Assembly (NCBI GenBank): GCA_963599445.1
Contig: CAVBWZ010000005.1
Location: 62,001 to 126,000, forward strand
Source of the DNA: UBA9732 sp963599445
GTDB taxonomy: Bacteria; Spirochaetota; Spirochaetia; Sphaerochaetales; Sphaerochaetaceae
DNA length: 64,000 nt
Reading direction: 5' to 3'
Below the pieces are notes generated by a model. That model ran no database searches. It worked only from the letters and a program-made list of their open reading frames with translations, and was not told the DNA's origin. Below, piece by piece: positions 1 to 7,906 of the stretch (the stretch's first letter is position 1; each line of letters starts with the position of its first letter). The translations under genes and the position numbers were made by a program.

Positions 1-512
1 TTAGGATGAAGACGGCGTTCGTGTTCCAGAACTACAACCTGTTTGCGAACAAGACCGCTGTGGAGAACGTGATGGAAGGACTGGTCGTCGCACGAAAGAT
101 GCGCAAGGACGAAGCGAGGGCCAAGGCCTTGGAGACGCTTGAAAAGGTTGGAATGCTCGACTGGGCCAACCACTACCCCATCCAGCTTTCAGGCGGCCAA
201 CAGCAAAGGGTTGCCATAGCACGCGCCATAGCGACGGATCCCGACATCATCTTCTTCGACGAACCCACAAGCGCCCTTGACCCGGAGCTTACGGGAGAGG
301 TTCTGTCAGTCATGAAGACCCTTGCGCAGGAAGGCATGACAATGCTCGTCGTCACCCATGAAATGAAGTTCGCACGCCAGGTTGCAACGCACACCGTGTT
401 CATGGAGAACGGGGTGATTGTAGAGGAAGGCCCAACGAAGGAGGTCTTCGAGCACCCTCGCGAAAAACGCACACAGGAGTTCATAAACCGCATGGAGATG
501 GACGACTTCTAG
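1..512 (+). CDS. Polar amino-acid ABC transporter ATP-binding protein, 3' part
   Basis: ATPase subunit of a polar amino-acid importer (GlnQ/HisP type), energising uptake with a membrane permease not present here. The reading frame is open to the left edge, so the N-terminus with Walker A lies outside the window. Visible in order: Q-loop FVFQNYNLF, signature LSGGQQQRVAIARA, Walker B IIFFDEPTSALD and switch histidine VVTHE. The C-terminal EEGPTKEVFEHP segment is typical of this subfamily. The matching substrate-binding protein follows 93 bases downstream on the same strand, so the two are probably one operon. The exact amino acid transported cannot be read from the sequence. Confidence 0.95.
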   Translation, partial: RMKTAFVFQNYNLFANKTAVENVMEGLVVARKMRKDEARAKALETLEKVGMLDWANHYPIQLSGGQQQRVAIARAIATDPDIIFFDEPTSALDPELTGEVLSVMKTLAQEGMTMLVVTHEMKFARQVATHTVFMENGVIVEEGPTKEVFEHPREKRTQEFINRMEMDDF

Positions 513-578
513 CACGGGCTGCACGAAGATGCAACTGAAAACGATGGCCTATTCTGAATTGATATAGCAATTTTTTAT

Positions 579-592
579 CCCGATGCCTCGGG
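579..592 (+). other. Small intercistronic hairpin before the binding-protein gene
   Basis: CCCGA (579-583) and TCGGG (588-592) form a 5-bp stem with loop TGCC, ending directly at the AAAGGAG ribosome site of the next gene. Hairpins at this junction often raise binding-protein mRNA over ATPase mRNA; that role is inferred here. Confidence 0.4.
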
Positions 593-605
593 AAAAGGAG
601 ATTAT

Positions 606-1403
606 ATGAAGAAGCTACTTACATTCATGCTAATGGCTTTCATCATGGCGAACACCATATTCGCCGGCGGTTCCAAGGAAACCCAGACGGGCGACCTTTT
701 GGAAAGAATCAAAAGCAAAGGTGAAATCACAATTGCAATGGAAGGGACCTGGGCCCCATGGACATACCATGATGAGAATGACAATCTCGTTGGGTTCGAT
801 GTTGAGGTGGGACAGGCCATCGCAGACAAACTTGGCGTCAAAGCCACGTTCGTGGAAGGCGAATGGGACGGACTTCTTGCAGGTCTTGAAGCGGGACGCT
901 ACGACATCATGATAAACGGTGTTGACATAACACCGGAGAGGGCCAGGAAGTACGACTTCTCAACGCCCTACGCCTACAACCGCACAGCGGTCATAGTGAA
1001 AGAAGACAACAACTCCATCTCCTCAATGGCGGACCTCGCCGGAAAGAAGACGGCCAACACAATATCATCGACATACGCACAGGTTGCAGAAAGCTACGGC
1101 GCAACGGTGACTCCTGTGGACGACCTCGTCCAGACGTTCGAGTTGCTCCTTGCAGGACGCATAGATGCAACCCTCAATGCAGAAGTCACCTACTACGACT
1201 ACAAGAAGGAACACCCGAACGCAGCCATAAAGATTGCATGCATTGACCCTCAAGCCACAAGCGTTGCAATCCCCATGCGCAAGGATTCCGATAGCGCAAC
1301 GCTTCGCGCCGCAGTCAACACCGCACTGGAAGAGCTTCTTGCAGACGGCACCATAAGGGCCTTGTCTGTGAAATACTTTGGTGGGGATATAACCAAGAAC
1401 TGA
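606..1403 (+). CDS. Polar amino-acid ABC transporter substrate-binding protein
   Basis: Periplasmic receptor (SBP_bac_3, family 3) of 265 aa, a usual length. It has an N-terminal signal peptide of about 20 residues ending IFAGGSKE. There is no lipobox cysteine, and the GGSKE junction resembles spirochaetal binding proteins. Family hallmarks are GFDVEVGQAIADKLG near residue 65, DIMINGVDITPERARKYDFSTPY near 100 and the C-terminal LLADGTIRALSVKYFG. The start is supported by GGAAAAGGAG five bases upstream. It follows the ATPase gene and is closed by a terminator at 1438-1465. Ligand specificity is not assignable. Confidence 0.93.
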   Translation: MKKLLTFMLMAFIMANTIFAGGSKETQTGDLLERIKSKGEITIAMEGTWAPWTYHDENDNLVGFDVEVGQAIADKLGVKATFVEGEWDGLLAGLEAGRYDIMINGVDITPERARKYDFSTPYAYNRTAVIVKEDNNSISSMADLAGKKTANTISSTYAQVAESYGATVTPVDDLVQTFELLLAGRIDATLNAEVTYYDYKKEHPNAAIKIACIDPQATSVAIPMRKDSDSATLRAAVNTALEELLADGTIRALSVKYFGGDITKN

Positions 1404-1437
1404 GTTCTCAGTTTTGTTCCATTATGTTTGATTCGAG

Positions 1438-1465
1438 CACGGCCCCAAACGGGCCGTGTTCTTTG
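1438..1465 (+). terminator. Rho-independent terminator of the amino-acid transporter operon
   Basis: CACGGCCC (1438-1445) pairs perfectly with GGGCCGTG (1451-1458) around loop CAAAC. It is followed by a modest T-rich tail (TTCTTTG) 35 bases after the stop codon. Confidence 0.8.
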
Positions 1466-1529
1466 TTAGGTTCTTCACGGAAAAGTCGGATATTGGAAAC
1501 GATGGATAGCTCCGCCATTGCACATCTGG

Positions 1530-1640
1530 ACGATCTGGTCTATCCAGACGCTCCAGCCACTCCTGCCACTCTAGCCTATCTGGACGCTCCAGCCGTTCTT
1601 GCCACTCTGAAGCGGTCTAGGTCTGGAGATGCGGGACGCA
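1530..1640. repeat. C-rich degenerate 9-bp-periodic array
   Basis: From about 1541 the plus strand falls into consecutive 9-mers TATCCAGAC, GCTCCAGCC, ACTCCTGCC, ACTCTAGCC, TATCTGGAC, GCTCCAGCC, GTTCTTGCC, ACTCTGAAG. A 36-bp (4 x 9) higher-order duplication is also visible (1541-1573 against 1577-1609). The stretch 1466-2033 has no convincing gene: open frames there are low-complexity translations of the arrays and lack ribosome sites. A further C-rich, AGCCCC-containing patch lies at 1725-1785. See the related array at 1855-1945 and the transposon termini at 30520-31434. Confidence 0.7.
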
Positions 1641-1854
1641 CAGGGCGGTCAGGTACAATCAGGCACACTCAGGTACGCTCCAACCGCCTTAAAAGCCGCA
1701 GATATACCATCGATTGTTTCAATGGTCTTCAACAGCCCCGTAAGCCCCAAGAGCTCAAAAAGCCACAACAGCCCAAGGCTGGATGCTCTCTTTCGACTCC
1801 CGTCTCCCAATCCCCCAACTTTCCGTGAAGAACCCTTTGTTATATGGAGTGAAA

Positions 1855-1945
1855 ATCTGTAGCGGTTTTGTAGTGTCTGTAGCAAGTGTGACAAGTGTAG
1901 CAGTTATGGCACCTGTAGCGATTGTGGCGGTTGTAGCTATAGGAT
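1855..1945. repeat. GT-rich degenerate 9-bp-periodic array related to a transposon end
   Basis: Phased 9-mers such as TCTGTAGCA, AGTGTGACA, AGTGTAGCA, GTTATGGCA, CCTGTAGCG, ATTGTGGCG and GTTGTAGCT follow each other. The array opens with GGTTTTGTAGTG (1864-1875), a 12-mer also present at the start of the right-hand array of the HUH transposase element (31365-31376). With the C-rich array at 1530-1640 it brackets about 410 bp in the same C-rich/G-rich polarity as that element, but no transposase is left between them. Confidence 0.65.
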
Positions 1946-2033
1946 TTGGTACGAAAATCCACTTGCAAATAAACGGAAATATCTTGCCGATTATCCTTGA
2001 TTTTACCACTTAATCAGCAATATATTTCTAATT

Positions 2034-2381
2034 ATGAAGATTACTCAGAACTCCACCGATTCGGAAACGATGCAGGAACTTGGAAAACGTCTGCAGAGAT
2101 GCAGAATAGACTCCGGACTATCGCAGAGCGAGCTGTCAGACATGACAGGCATCTCATCCAAGACCATCGCGAACCTTGAAGACGGCAAGCAGACCAACAC
2201 CCTCACCCTCATACGAGTCCTAAGAGCCCTGAAACTGCTTGAAAACCTTGAACTTCTAGCCCCTCCGCAAGACAATAGGCCAATCGACTTCCTTCGCTAC
2301 AACAAGAAAGCTCCGCAGAGAGCCAACCGAAATAGACACAAGACGGAAGAACGGGTATGGAAGTGGGGTGATGAGAAATGA
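2034..2381 (+). CDS. XRE/HipB-like helix-turn-helix regulator
   Basis: 115-aa DNA-binding protein. An XRE-type HTH spans roughly residues 15-70: LGKRLQRCRIDSGLSQSELSDMTGISSKTIANLEDGK. It is followed by a basic tail (KKAPQRANRNRHK). The fold resembles HipB antitoxins, but no HipA-like kinase gene lies next to it. The downstream gene is on the opposite strand and the upstream region is repeat-filled, so it looks like an orphan regulator. The ribosome site is weak (AT-rich leader). Target unknown. Confidence 0.8.
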   Translation: MKITQNSTDSETMQELGKRLQRCRIDSGLSQSELSDMTGISSKTIANLEDGKQTNTLTLIRVLRALKLLENLELLAPPQDNRPIDFLRYNKKAPQRANRNRHKTEERVWKWGDEK

Positions 2382-2425
2382 AAAAACCCCGAACGATCCA
2401 GAGTTGTGCTCTGAATCATCCGAGG
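2381..2425 (-). terminator. Strong terminator of the InlB-repeat protein gene
   Basis: On the minus strand a 17-position stem (CCTCGGATGATTCAGAG with CTCTGGATCGTTCGGGG, a few G-U pairs) closes loop CACAA and is followed by TTTTTT. Its distal end abuts the stop codon of the convergent XRE gene. Confidence 0.9.
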
Positions 2426-2434
2426 CAAAGTGTT

Positions 2435-4684
2435 CTACTGGATACTTATCCACAAGGCAGGGCGAACACCGTATTCACGATATACTTCACCACCTTCACT
2501 AAAAACGGATCCACCATACCCTACGTAATTTGAGTAGTCAGTAGGAGAAGCTGGATTCCACCCTCTGAGCCACCAATAAGATGATGAGCCTTGTTCTTTA
2601 AGAAGATATTCCACACCCAGCATTCTGTATTCTTCAGAACTTAGTATAAAAATGTAATCTACGACTTCAGAGGCAAAAAAACTAGAATAGTCGGTTTCAA
2701 GCTCCGTCTCACATATCAAATCCTTTTCTCTTTCATTAAATGAATCATTGTAAAAACTTTCATTTAACCACTTACGAAGTGTACAGTTTTTCCATGTAAC
2801 CCGTTTACTTTTATCGTTGAATTTTTTCTTTTCGAGGATATCTTTACTCAAAAGCAACGTTTTTCCACCCTGCTTCTTCAAAACAATCCATTCGATAGGT
2901 TGTCCATTATATGTTCCAAACTCTACAATTTCATACATTTTTAAAGAACCCAGCTTCACGACGACTTCATCATCGATTTCCCATTGTGCGTATAGCGTTA
3001 TATCCATGTCATCGGAATATGTCGAACTAGTAGAGTACTTGATTCCATCACCAGAAGGCGAGGTATTCCACCCTGCAAGTTTAAACCCTGGTTTCGCAAA
3101 AAGCGAACCCCCGGCAATTACAACATCAGAATTTATTTTTTTTGTTTGCTTGAAAACTGTCCCTGATCCACCATTGGGATCATAAGAAATCGTAAATCTT
3201 ACTTTAATCCATTGAGCATATAGTACGGTATCTTTGTCATCGAAAAAATGAGCTCCTAAACGATAAGATTTTCCTGTTCCATCGGCCTTAGTGTTCCAAC
3301 CAACCAATTCATACCCTACCCTTTTGAGTTCCAAGCCCTCTGAAAGGTCAATATCAAGAAGCTTTTCTTTTGTATCCGAAGGTACAGTGCCAGTTCCTCC
3401 GTTGGAATCATAGGAAACCTCAAACTCAGTTTGCTCCCATTGTGCAAACAGTGTTATATCCTTGTCTTCCAAATAAGAATCACCAACCTCATATGAAATC
3501 CCGCTACCATCAGCTTTGGAGTTCCATCCAGAGAATTCATACCCATGCCTAGAAAGAGTTGATCCATCTGAAATAGTTAAGGATACATTTTTCTTTTTCC
3601 TAACGGTAAAGGAGTTTCCTTCTCCTCCGTTGACATCATATGAAACTGTGAATATGGACTGCTCCCACTGTGCAAATAGAGTTATATCCTTGTCTTCAGA
3701 ATAAGATGCACTTGGTTGATAGGATAGGCCTTTTCCATTTGCCAATGTATTCCAACCAACAAACTCCCACCCACTTCTTTTCAGTCCGGTTCCAGAAGAA
3801 AGCATGACCGTTTCACCTTGCTTCTTCGTTTGTGAAGGAATACTATGCAAGCCTCCGTTGGAGTCATATTTTATTGAAAAACCAACCTGTCTCCATTGAG
3901 CATAAAGTTTGATATCCTTGGTGGGAGTTATTGTCTGTCCAACCTCGTAAGGCAGGCCTTTTCCATCAGCCCTGGTATTCCAGCCCACAAATTCATACTT
4001 ACTTCTTGAGAGAGAGGATCCATCTGTAATTAAAGAAGTTTCTCCTTTCAGAACAACTTGTCCTTTGACCTTTCCAGATCCCCCATTTGCATCATAAGAA
4101 ACTGTATAGGTAAAAGCGTTCTTCCAGTTTTCATAATAGGAAGACGTATCAATGGTACCAAGATTGAATTTTTTACTCTCGAAAACAGTGCCATCCTGAG
4201 TTATAACAACTTTGACACCTGAAGGGTTTTTCAATATATCTCTAAAGGCCTGAGAATCTTCAGCCGAAGCAAAAACCACTTTCTTTGTTTCCAATACACC
4301 ATTGGTTCTAACAGTTTTAGAACCAACTTTATAAGCAATTTCAAAGGTACCTTTTAGACTTCCATCCGCAAGATTGCTACCAAGAAACGATGATAGTAGA
4401 TAAAAAGAAATACCATCTTCGTCATCGGTTATTATGTAGTAAAAATCAGAAGCCGATGTAGACGAATCAGTAGTATATGTTCCAGAGCCCAAATAAAAAA
4501 CGTAGGCGTCTTCGGTCTCTTCGCCAAAATCATCCCTATAATAGTTCATTCTCCAATAATTACTATAAAGGAAGGGAAGATTACATTGATTGAAATAAGC
4601 ATCAACCATATCTCCACTCAGAGTCCCTGCAAACAAAACAAAACATGCAAGAAAAACAAATAGAACAAGCAATAGTCTTTTCAT
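2435..4684 (-). CDS. Exported InlB B-repeat (List-Bact) protein with C-terminal DUF6273
   Basis: 749-aa secreted or surface protein. Start taken at 4684, seven residues into the open frame, because GGAGG lies seven bases upstream and a Sec signal peptide (MKRLLLVLFVFLACFVLFAG) begins there. Residues about 190-540 hold five tandem Listeria/Bacteroides beta-grasp repeats, each opening with a YDxNGG motif and closing with LYAQW or LFAQW. The last ~180 residues match DUF6273 (EIVEFGTYNGQPIEWIVL, a WKNCTLRKWLN helix, WWLRG, GVRPALWI), often found at the end of such bacterial surface proteins. Role likely adhesion or extracellular; inferred from the family. Probably in one transcript with the P-loop gene upstream. 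Confidence 0.88.
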   Translation of the reverse strand: MKRLLLVLFVFLACFVLFAGTLSGDMVDAYFNQCNLPFLYSNYWRMNYYRDDFGEETEDAYVFYLGSGTYTTDSSTSASDFYYIITDDEDGISFYLLSSFLGSNLADGSLKGTFEIAYKVGSKTVRTNGVLETKKVVFASAEDSQAFRDILKNPSGVKVVITQDGTVFESKKFNLGTIDTSSYYENWKNAFTYTVSYDANGGSGKVKGQVVLKGETSLITDGSSLSRSKYEFVGWNTRADGKGLPYEVGQTITPTKDIKLYAQWRQVGFSIKYDSNGGLHSIPSQTKKQGETVMLSSGTGLKRSGWEFVGWNTLANGKGLSYQPSASYSEDKDITLFAQWEQSIFTVSYDVNGGEGNSFTVRKKKNVSLTISDGSTLSRHGYEFSGWNSKADGSGISYEVGDSYLEDKDITLFAQWEQTEFEVSYDSNGGTGTVPSDTKEKLLDIDLSEGLELKRVGYELVGWNTKADGTGKSYRLGAHFFDDKDTVLYAQWIKVRFTISYDPNGGSGTVFKQTKKINSDVVIAGGSLFAKPGFKLAGWNTSPSGDGIKYSTSSTYSDDMDITLYAQWEIDDEVVVKLGSLKMYEIVEFGTYNGQPIEWIVLKKQGGKTLLLSKDILEKKKFNDKSKRVTWKNCTLRKWLNESFYNDSFNEREKDLICETELETDYSSFFASEVVDYIFILSSEEYRMLGVEYLLKEQGSSSYWWLRGWNPASPTDYSNYVGYGGSVFSEGGEVYREYGVRPALWISIQ

Positions 4685-4698
4685 ATTCAAGCCTCCAT

Positions 4699-5169
4699 TC
4701 AACAAATTGCCAACTCAAGGATATTCTTGGCTTCCCTTTCATTCATGCTCTCGAAAAGAGCATTCTTTTCATCTTCTGAAAGCTCCAGTTCTGAAGAGTC
4801 ATAGTGGATGTATCCTTTACTGTAGAAATACAATGGGGAGCTAAGATTCTTGGAATGTTCATGCAAGTTTCCTCCAGTAGCCCCTCTTGTACGTCCCGCC
4901 ACGATTATCGCATCAACCTTGTATTCGCCTTTAATCCCTTCGTAAAGATCGAACGCCGCATTCTGCCCTTCGATGGAATCCCCACATGAGGAAACAACAA
5001 AAATGTATTCCCTTGAGCCTTCAGAGTATTTATACAGGCCGACAACATCATAGCTGCAACCAACAGAACGATACTCCTTCACTGTCGAGAAACCCGGCAA
5101 GCCTCTGAGTATGAGCAAGGTACTGCTTTTTCCGCAGCCACCTACACCATATACATCGATTATCTTCAT
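4699..5169 (-). CDS. Small P-loop NTPase of unknown role
   Basis: 156 aa from the start at 5169, chosen because GGAGG lies seven bases upstream and the Walker A motif begins at once (MKIIDVYGVGGCGKSST). A poorly conserved hydrophobic strand (EYIFVVSSCGDS) may carry Walker B. I do not recognise a named family; single-domain AAA or GTPase-like ATPase is possible. It ends 14 bases before the InlB-repeat protein start on the same strand, so the two are likely co-transcribed. The longer open frame upstream (to 5283) overlaps the control region of the divergent gene and is not credible. Confidence 0.6.
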   Translation of the reverse strand: MKIIDVYGVGGCGKSSTLLILRGLPGFSTVKEYRSVGCSYDVVGLYKYSEGSREYIFVVSSCGDSIEGQNAAFDLYEGIKGEYKVDAIIVAGRTRGATGGNLHEHSKNLSSPLYFYSKGYIHYDSSELELSEDEKNALFESMNEREAKNILELAIC

Positions 5170-5308
5170 TCCAAAGCCTCCAAATCCCAAAGAAATCAAA
5201 CTGCATTTGATTCTACCCCCCCCCAGCACATTTTCAACCTTTTTTTTGACATTTTTCTGTGTTTGCATGTGTTTGCTGTTCATACCAAGGACTTGTACTC
5301 ATTTAAAC

Positions 5309-5409
5309 TTGTCAAAAAAATTAATTTCAGCAATAAAGTTGCCAAATTTCTTGATTTTGACAATAAAGTTTCTATAATTAAGACATATTTGCCAAAAGGA
5401 GTTGTCAAA
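5309..5409 (+). promoter_or_regulatory. Promoter and repeated TTGNCAAW sites upstream of the AlbA_2 gene
   Basis: A promoter is visible: TTGATT (5351-5356), 16-bp spacer, TATAAT (5373-5378). TTGNCAAW occurs five times in 100 bases (5309, 5339, 5357, 5389, 5402), the last copy abutting the ATG at 5410. The decamer CAATAAAGTT repeats exactly 30 bp apart (5331 and 5361). An autoregulatory operator cluster is inferred. Confidence 0.6.
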
Positions 5410-6915
5410 ATGCAGACTGAAGAATTGATACAACTGGTTTCTGATATACAACACTTCAAAGCGGAAAAACAGACAATGGAACTGAAGTCTGCCCATGTAG
5501 ACTTTCCAAGACATATCCACGATACGCTGTCATCGTTCTCAAACCAAGATTCTGGAGGCATAATTGTCTTTGGAATCTCTGACAAACCAAACTTTGAAAT
5601 CGTTGGGGTCTATGATGCAGACGATGTGCAACGCAAGATAATGGAGAACTGTCTACAGATGGAGCCTCCCGTAAGAGCAGTAATCACGATGTGTGAAATC
5701 CAAGGGAAAACCATTGTCTGCGCCGAGATTCCAGGGGCTGAGACATCAAACCGCCCCGTCTACTACGCTGGAACAGGCATTGCAAAAGGTTCTTTCGTAA
5801 GGGTTGGAGACGGAGACAGACAAATGACCCAATATGAAATCTACAGCTATGAAGCTTTTAGAAGGCAGGAAAGAAACGAACTGAGAACCATAGGCAATGC
5901 AGATACGAAGCTCTTCAACAAGGAAAGACTTACAAAGTACCTGAATGCAGTCAAAGAAGACAGGCGCAATCTAAGAGAGAACGTTGGCGATGATGACATA
6001 TTGGAACTCATGGGAGTTACACGCAACGGAAAACCCACTCTTGCTGGAATAATGGTGTTCTCTGTATATCCACAGGCATATTTCCCACAGCTCAGCATAA
6101 CTGCAGTCTCATTGTCAGGAACTGAAATTGGAAATACAGGTCCGTTTGAAGAAAGGTTCATAGACAACAAACGGTTGACTGGAGCAATACCTGAAATGCT
6201 GGAAGATGCAGTGGACTTCGTAAAACGAAACAGCAGGAACATGACCATCATAGACAAGAACGGCAGAAGACGGGATAGAAGCGAATACCCAATTGCCGCA
6301 ATAAGGGAGGCGATTCTCAACGCATTGGTACATAGGGATTACAGCATCTATACAGAGAACACCCCAATCTCAATAGAAATGTACAGAGACCGCATAGAGA
6401 TAAAAAGCAGTGGAGAACTGTATGGGCATGTTGCAGTCGAGGAACTTGGAAAATCAAGATTGGAAACACGCAACCCAATACTTGCCAATATGCTTGAACT
6501 TCTCAGAATCACAGAGAACCGATACTCCGGCATTCCAACAATGATTTCGGAGATGCGCAATGCAGGACTTCCAAGACCAGAGTTCAGCCAAAGAAGAGGA
6601 GAATTCAAGGTCGTATTCAGGAACAAAATATACAACGAACTGACAGCTGCAGACGAAGTACATGAAGAAACTCCGGGTTACGGGAAGAACACACAGGACA
6701 TCACGACAAAGAGCAAAAGGATTACGTTGGAACAGCAAATAGTAGAGTTCTGCAGAACTCCAAGGACACGACAGGAACTTGTGGATTTCTCAGGAATGAC
6801 ACGCTATCACATCATGTCCAAGTACATACAACCAATGATGAACGATGGAATTCTAAGATGTACCATTCCTGAAAAACCAAAGACAAAGAACCAAAGGTTT
6901 GTCGTAGTGCAATGA
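5410..6915 (+). CDS. AlbA_2 / HATPase_c_4 transcriptional-regulator-like protein
   Basis: 501 aa. Start at 5410 follows AAAAGGAG and precedes the first family-conserved residues. The N-terminal AlbA_2 (Schlafen AlbA-like) domain spans roughly 10-140 with ELKSAHVDFPRHIHDTL and GGIIVFGISD. A RecG-like linker follows, then a HATPase_c_4 domain near 300-400 with REAILNALVHRDYS. The C-terminus looks like a winged helix (QIVEFCRTPRTRQELVDFSGMTRYHI). Such proteins are commonly annotated as putative DNA-binding or ATP-dependent helicase-like regulators; true activity is unknown. The dense repeat cluster in its leader suggests self-regulation. Confidence 0.85.
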   Translation: MQTEELIQLVSDIQHFKAEKQTMELKSAHVDFPRHIHDTLSSFSNQDSGGIIVFGISDKPNFEIVGVYDADDVQRKIMENCLQMEPPVRAVITMCEIQGKTIVCAEIPGAETSNRPVYYAGTGIAKGSFVRVGDGDRQMTQYEIYSYEAFRRQERNELRTIGNADTKLFNKERLTKYLNAVKEDRRNLRENVGDDDILELMGVTRNGKPTLAGIMVFSVYPQAYFPQLSITAVSLSGTEIGNTGPFEERFIDNKRLTGAIPEMLEDAVDFVKRNSRNMTIIDKNGRRRDRSEYPIAAIREAILNALVHRDYSIYTENTPISIEMYRDRIEIKSSGELYGHVAVEELGKSRLETRNPILANMLELLRITENRYSGIPTMISEMRNAGLPRPEFSQRRGEFKVVFRNKIYNELTAADEVHEETPGYGKNTQDITTKSKRITLEQQIVEFCRTPRTRQELVDFSGMTRYHIMSKYIQPMMNDGILRCTIPEKPKTKNQRFVVVQ

Positions 6916-6992
6916 AAAGCAGCTTCAATGGACGAACCAGCAAAGTCATCGGATTAGGTCATGAATTGCAAAAGCAAACAGGAAGGGACTGT

Positions 6993-7334
6993 TTAGTAGC
7001 AGATGGAGAACAACACTGGGACATACGTTGAACATATCACTCCATTGATAACGGAGAAGACAGCGGTTTCTGCATCTGTATAGCGCATGATCATAGGCAA
7101 TGTGGTGTCTTCGCTGGTCGCACCGGCAATGGCTATACAGGTGTAGCAGTTGAAATGCCTAGCGGTGAACGGAATGAAAATGAACGACGCTATCTCCCTC
7201 ATGAGATTGCTTAGGAAAGCGACGCTCCCGACTGAGGCACCGGCCTGGTTGCTGATCGTTACACCTGCCAAGCTATACCAGCCAAGACCTCCGCTAATTG
7301 AAATCGCTTCATGGAGCGGATAATCCAGAACCAA
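6993..7334 (-). pseudogene. Remnant of a LysO/YbjE-type lysine exporter (C-terminal half)
   Basis: About 113 codons correspond to the C-terminal third of the LysO family: GGLGWYSLAGVTISNQAG, VAFLSNLMREIASFIFIPF, GATSEDTTLPMI and a final INGVICSTYVPVL helix. A stop codon lies about 27 bases upstream in frame, no ATG or ribosome site is present, and the N-terminal membrane half is missing. It is therefore read as a truncated gene. It sits directly downstream of a pyridoxamine-oxidase-like gene on the same strand. Full LysO proteins have about 190-300 residues. Confidence 0.75.
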
Positions 7335-7366
7335 GCTGCATATAGCACATCCATGTCAAGGCAAGC

Positions 7367-7843
7367 CTACTTCTCCTGAACTTCCTTGCCACTGAGATGT
7401 TCTATCTCGATTTCAAAAAGCTGAGCGGCTTTCCCTGCCTTTGCGATTTCATCGTCTGCAAGCTGCTCATTTGGGTAGTATTTCATGGCAAGCTGTTTGA
7501 AACGTTCCATGGAATCCCTGCCGTTTTCCATAAGACGGCATCTGCCGAACACAACGGCACTCCGTACAAACGGCGCCCACTCCTCTTCCTTTATGGTTTC
7601 ATCACCATATACGGTGAAGCACACTTTGTCGCAGGCTCGGAGGGCATCGATCTTATGGCCGGATTTTGCACCGTGGAAATATATCCTCCGGTTCTCTTTG
7701 TCAAAGTAGAAATTGATTGGTATGGCATAGGGGTATCCTTCGACCCCATTTACAGCCAGAACACCACGGCGACAACGAATCAGAAGCTGTTCTGCGGCCT
7801 CTATGCCAATATCGTTTTTCTTTCTTCTTATTGGTCTGAACAT
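7367..7843 (-). CDS. Pyridoxamine 5'-phosphate oxidase family (NimA-like) protein
   Basis: 158-aa split-barrel flavin-binding protein, similar in length and pattern to NimA-type nitroimidazole reductases and related FMN-dependent oxidoreductases. Key stretches are CRRGVLAVNGVEGYPYAIPINFYFDKENRRIYFHGAKSG (first half) and VRSAVVFGRCRLMEN. The DKENRRIYFHGAKSGHKIDAL pattern is characteristic of the family. Substrate cannot be inferred. It lies between the MATE pump gene and the lysO remnant on the minus strand, suggesting a small accessory cluster. Confidence 0.85.
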   Translation of the reverse strand: MFRPIRRKKNDIGIEAAEQLLIRCRRGVLAVNGVEGYPYAIPINFYFDKENRRIYFHGAKSGHKIDALRACDKVCFTVYGDETIKEEEWAPFVRSAVVFGRCRLMENGRDSMERFKQLAMKYYPNEQLADDEIAKAGKAAQLFEIEIEHLSGKEVQEK

Positions 7844-7906
7844 GGTTCATCCTTCCTTCAATGAAGCGGGTTGGGTTCATCATACCATATTGCAATGATA
7901 TCCATT

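Noticed and set aside
1424..1828. 134-codon open frame with a 12-residue repeat (YPDAPATPATLA-like)
   Set aside because: It starts inside the terminator region, has no ribosome site, and its repeat is simply the 9-bp array read in frame.
2034..2381. HipB antitoxin of a HipAB module
   Set aside because: No HipA-like kinase gene nearby; only the HTH similarity remains.
5170..5283. N-terminal extension of the small P-loop protein
   Set aside because: Would overlap the divergent gene's regulatory repeats; GGAGG and the Walker A motif start at 5169.
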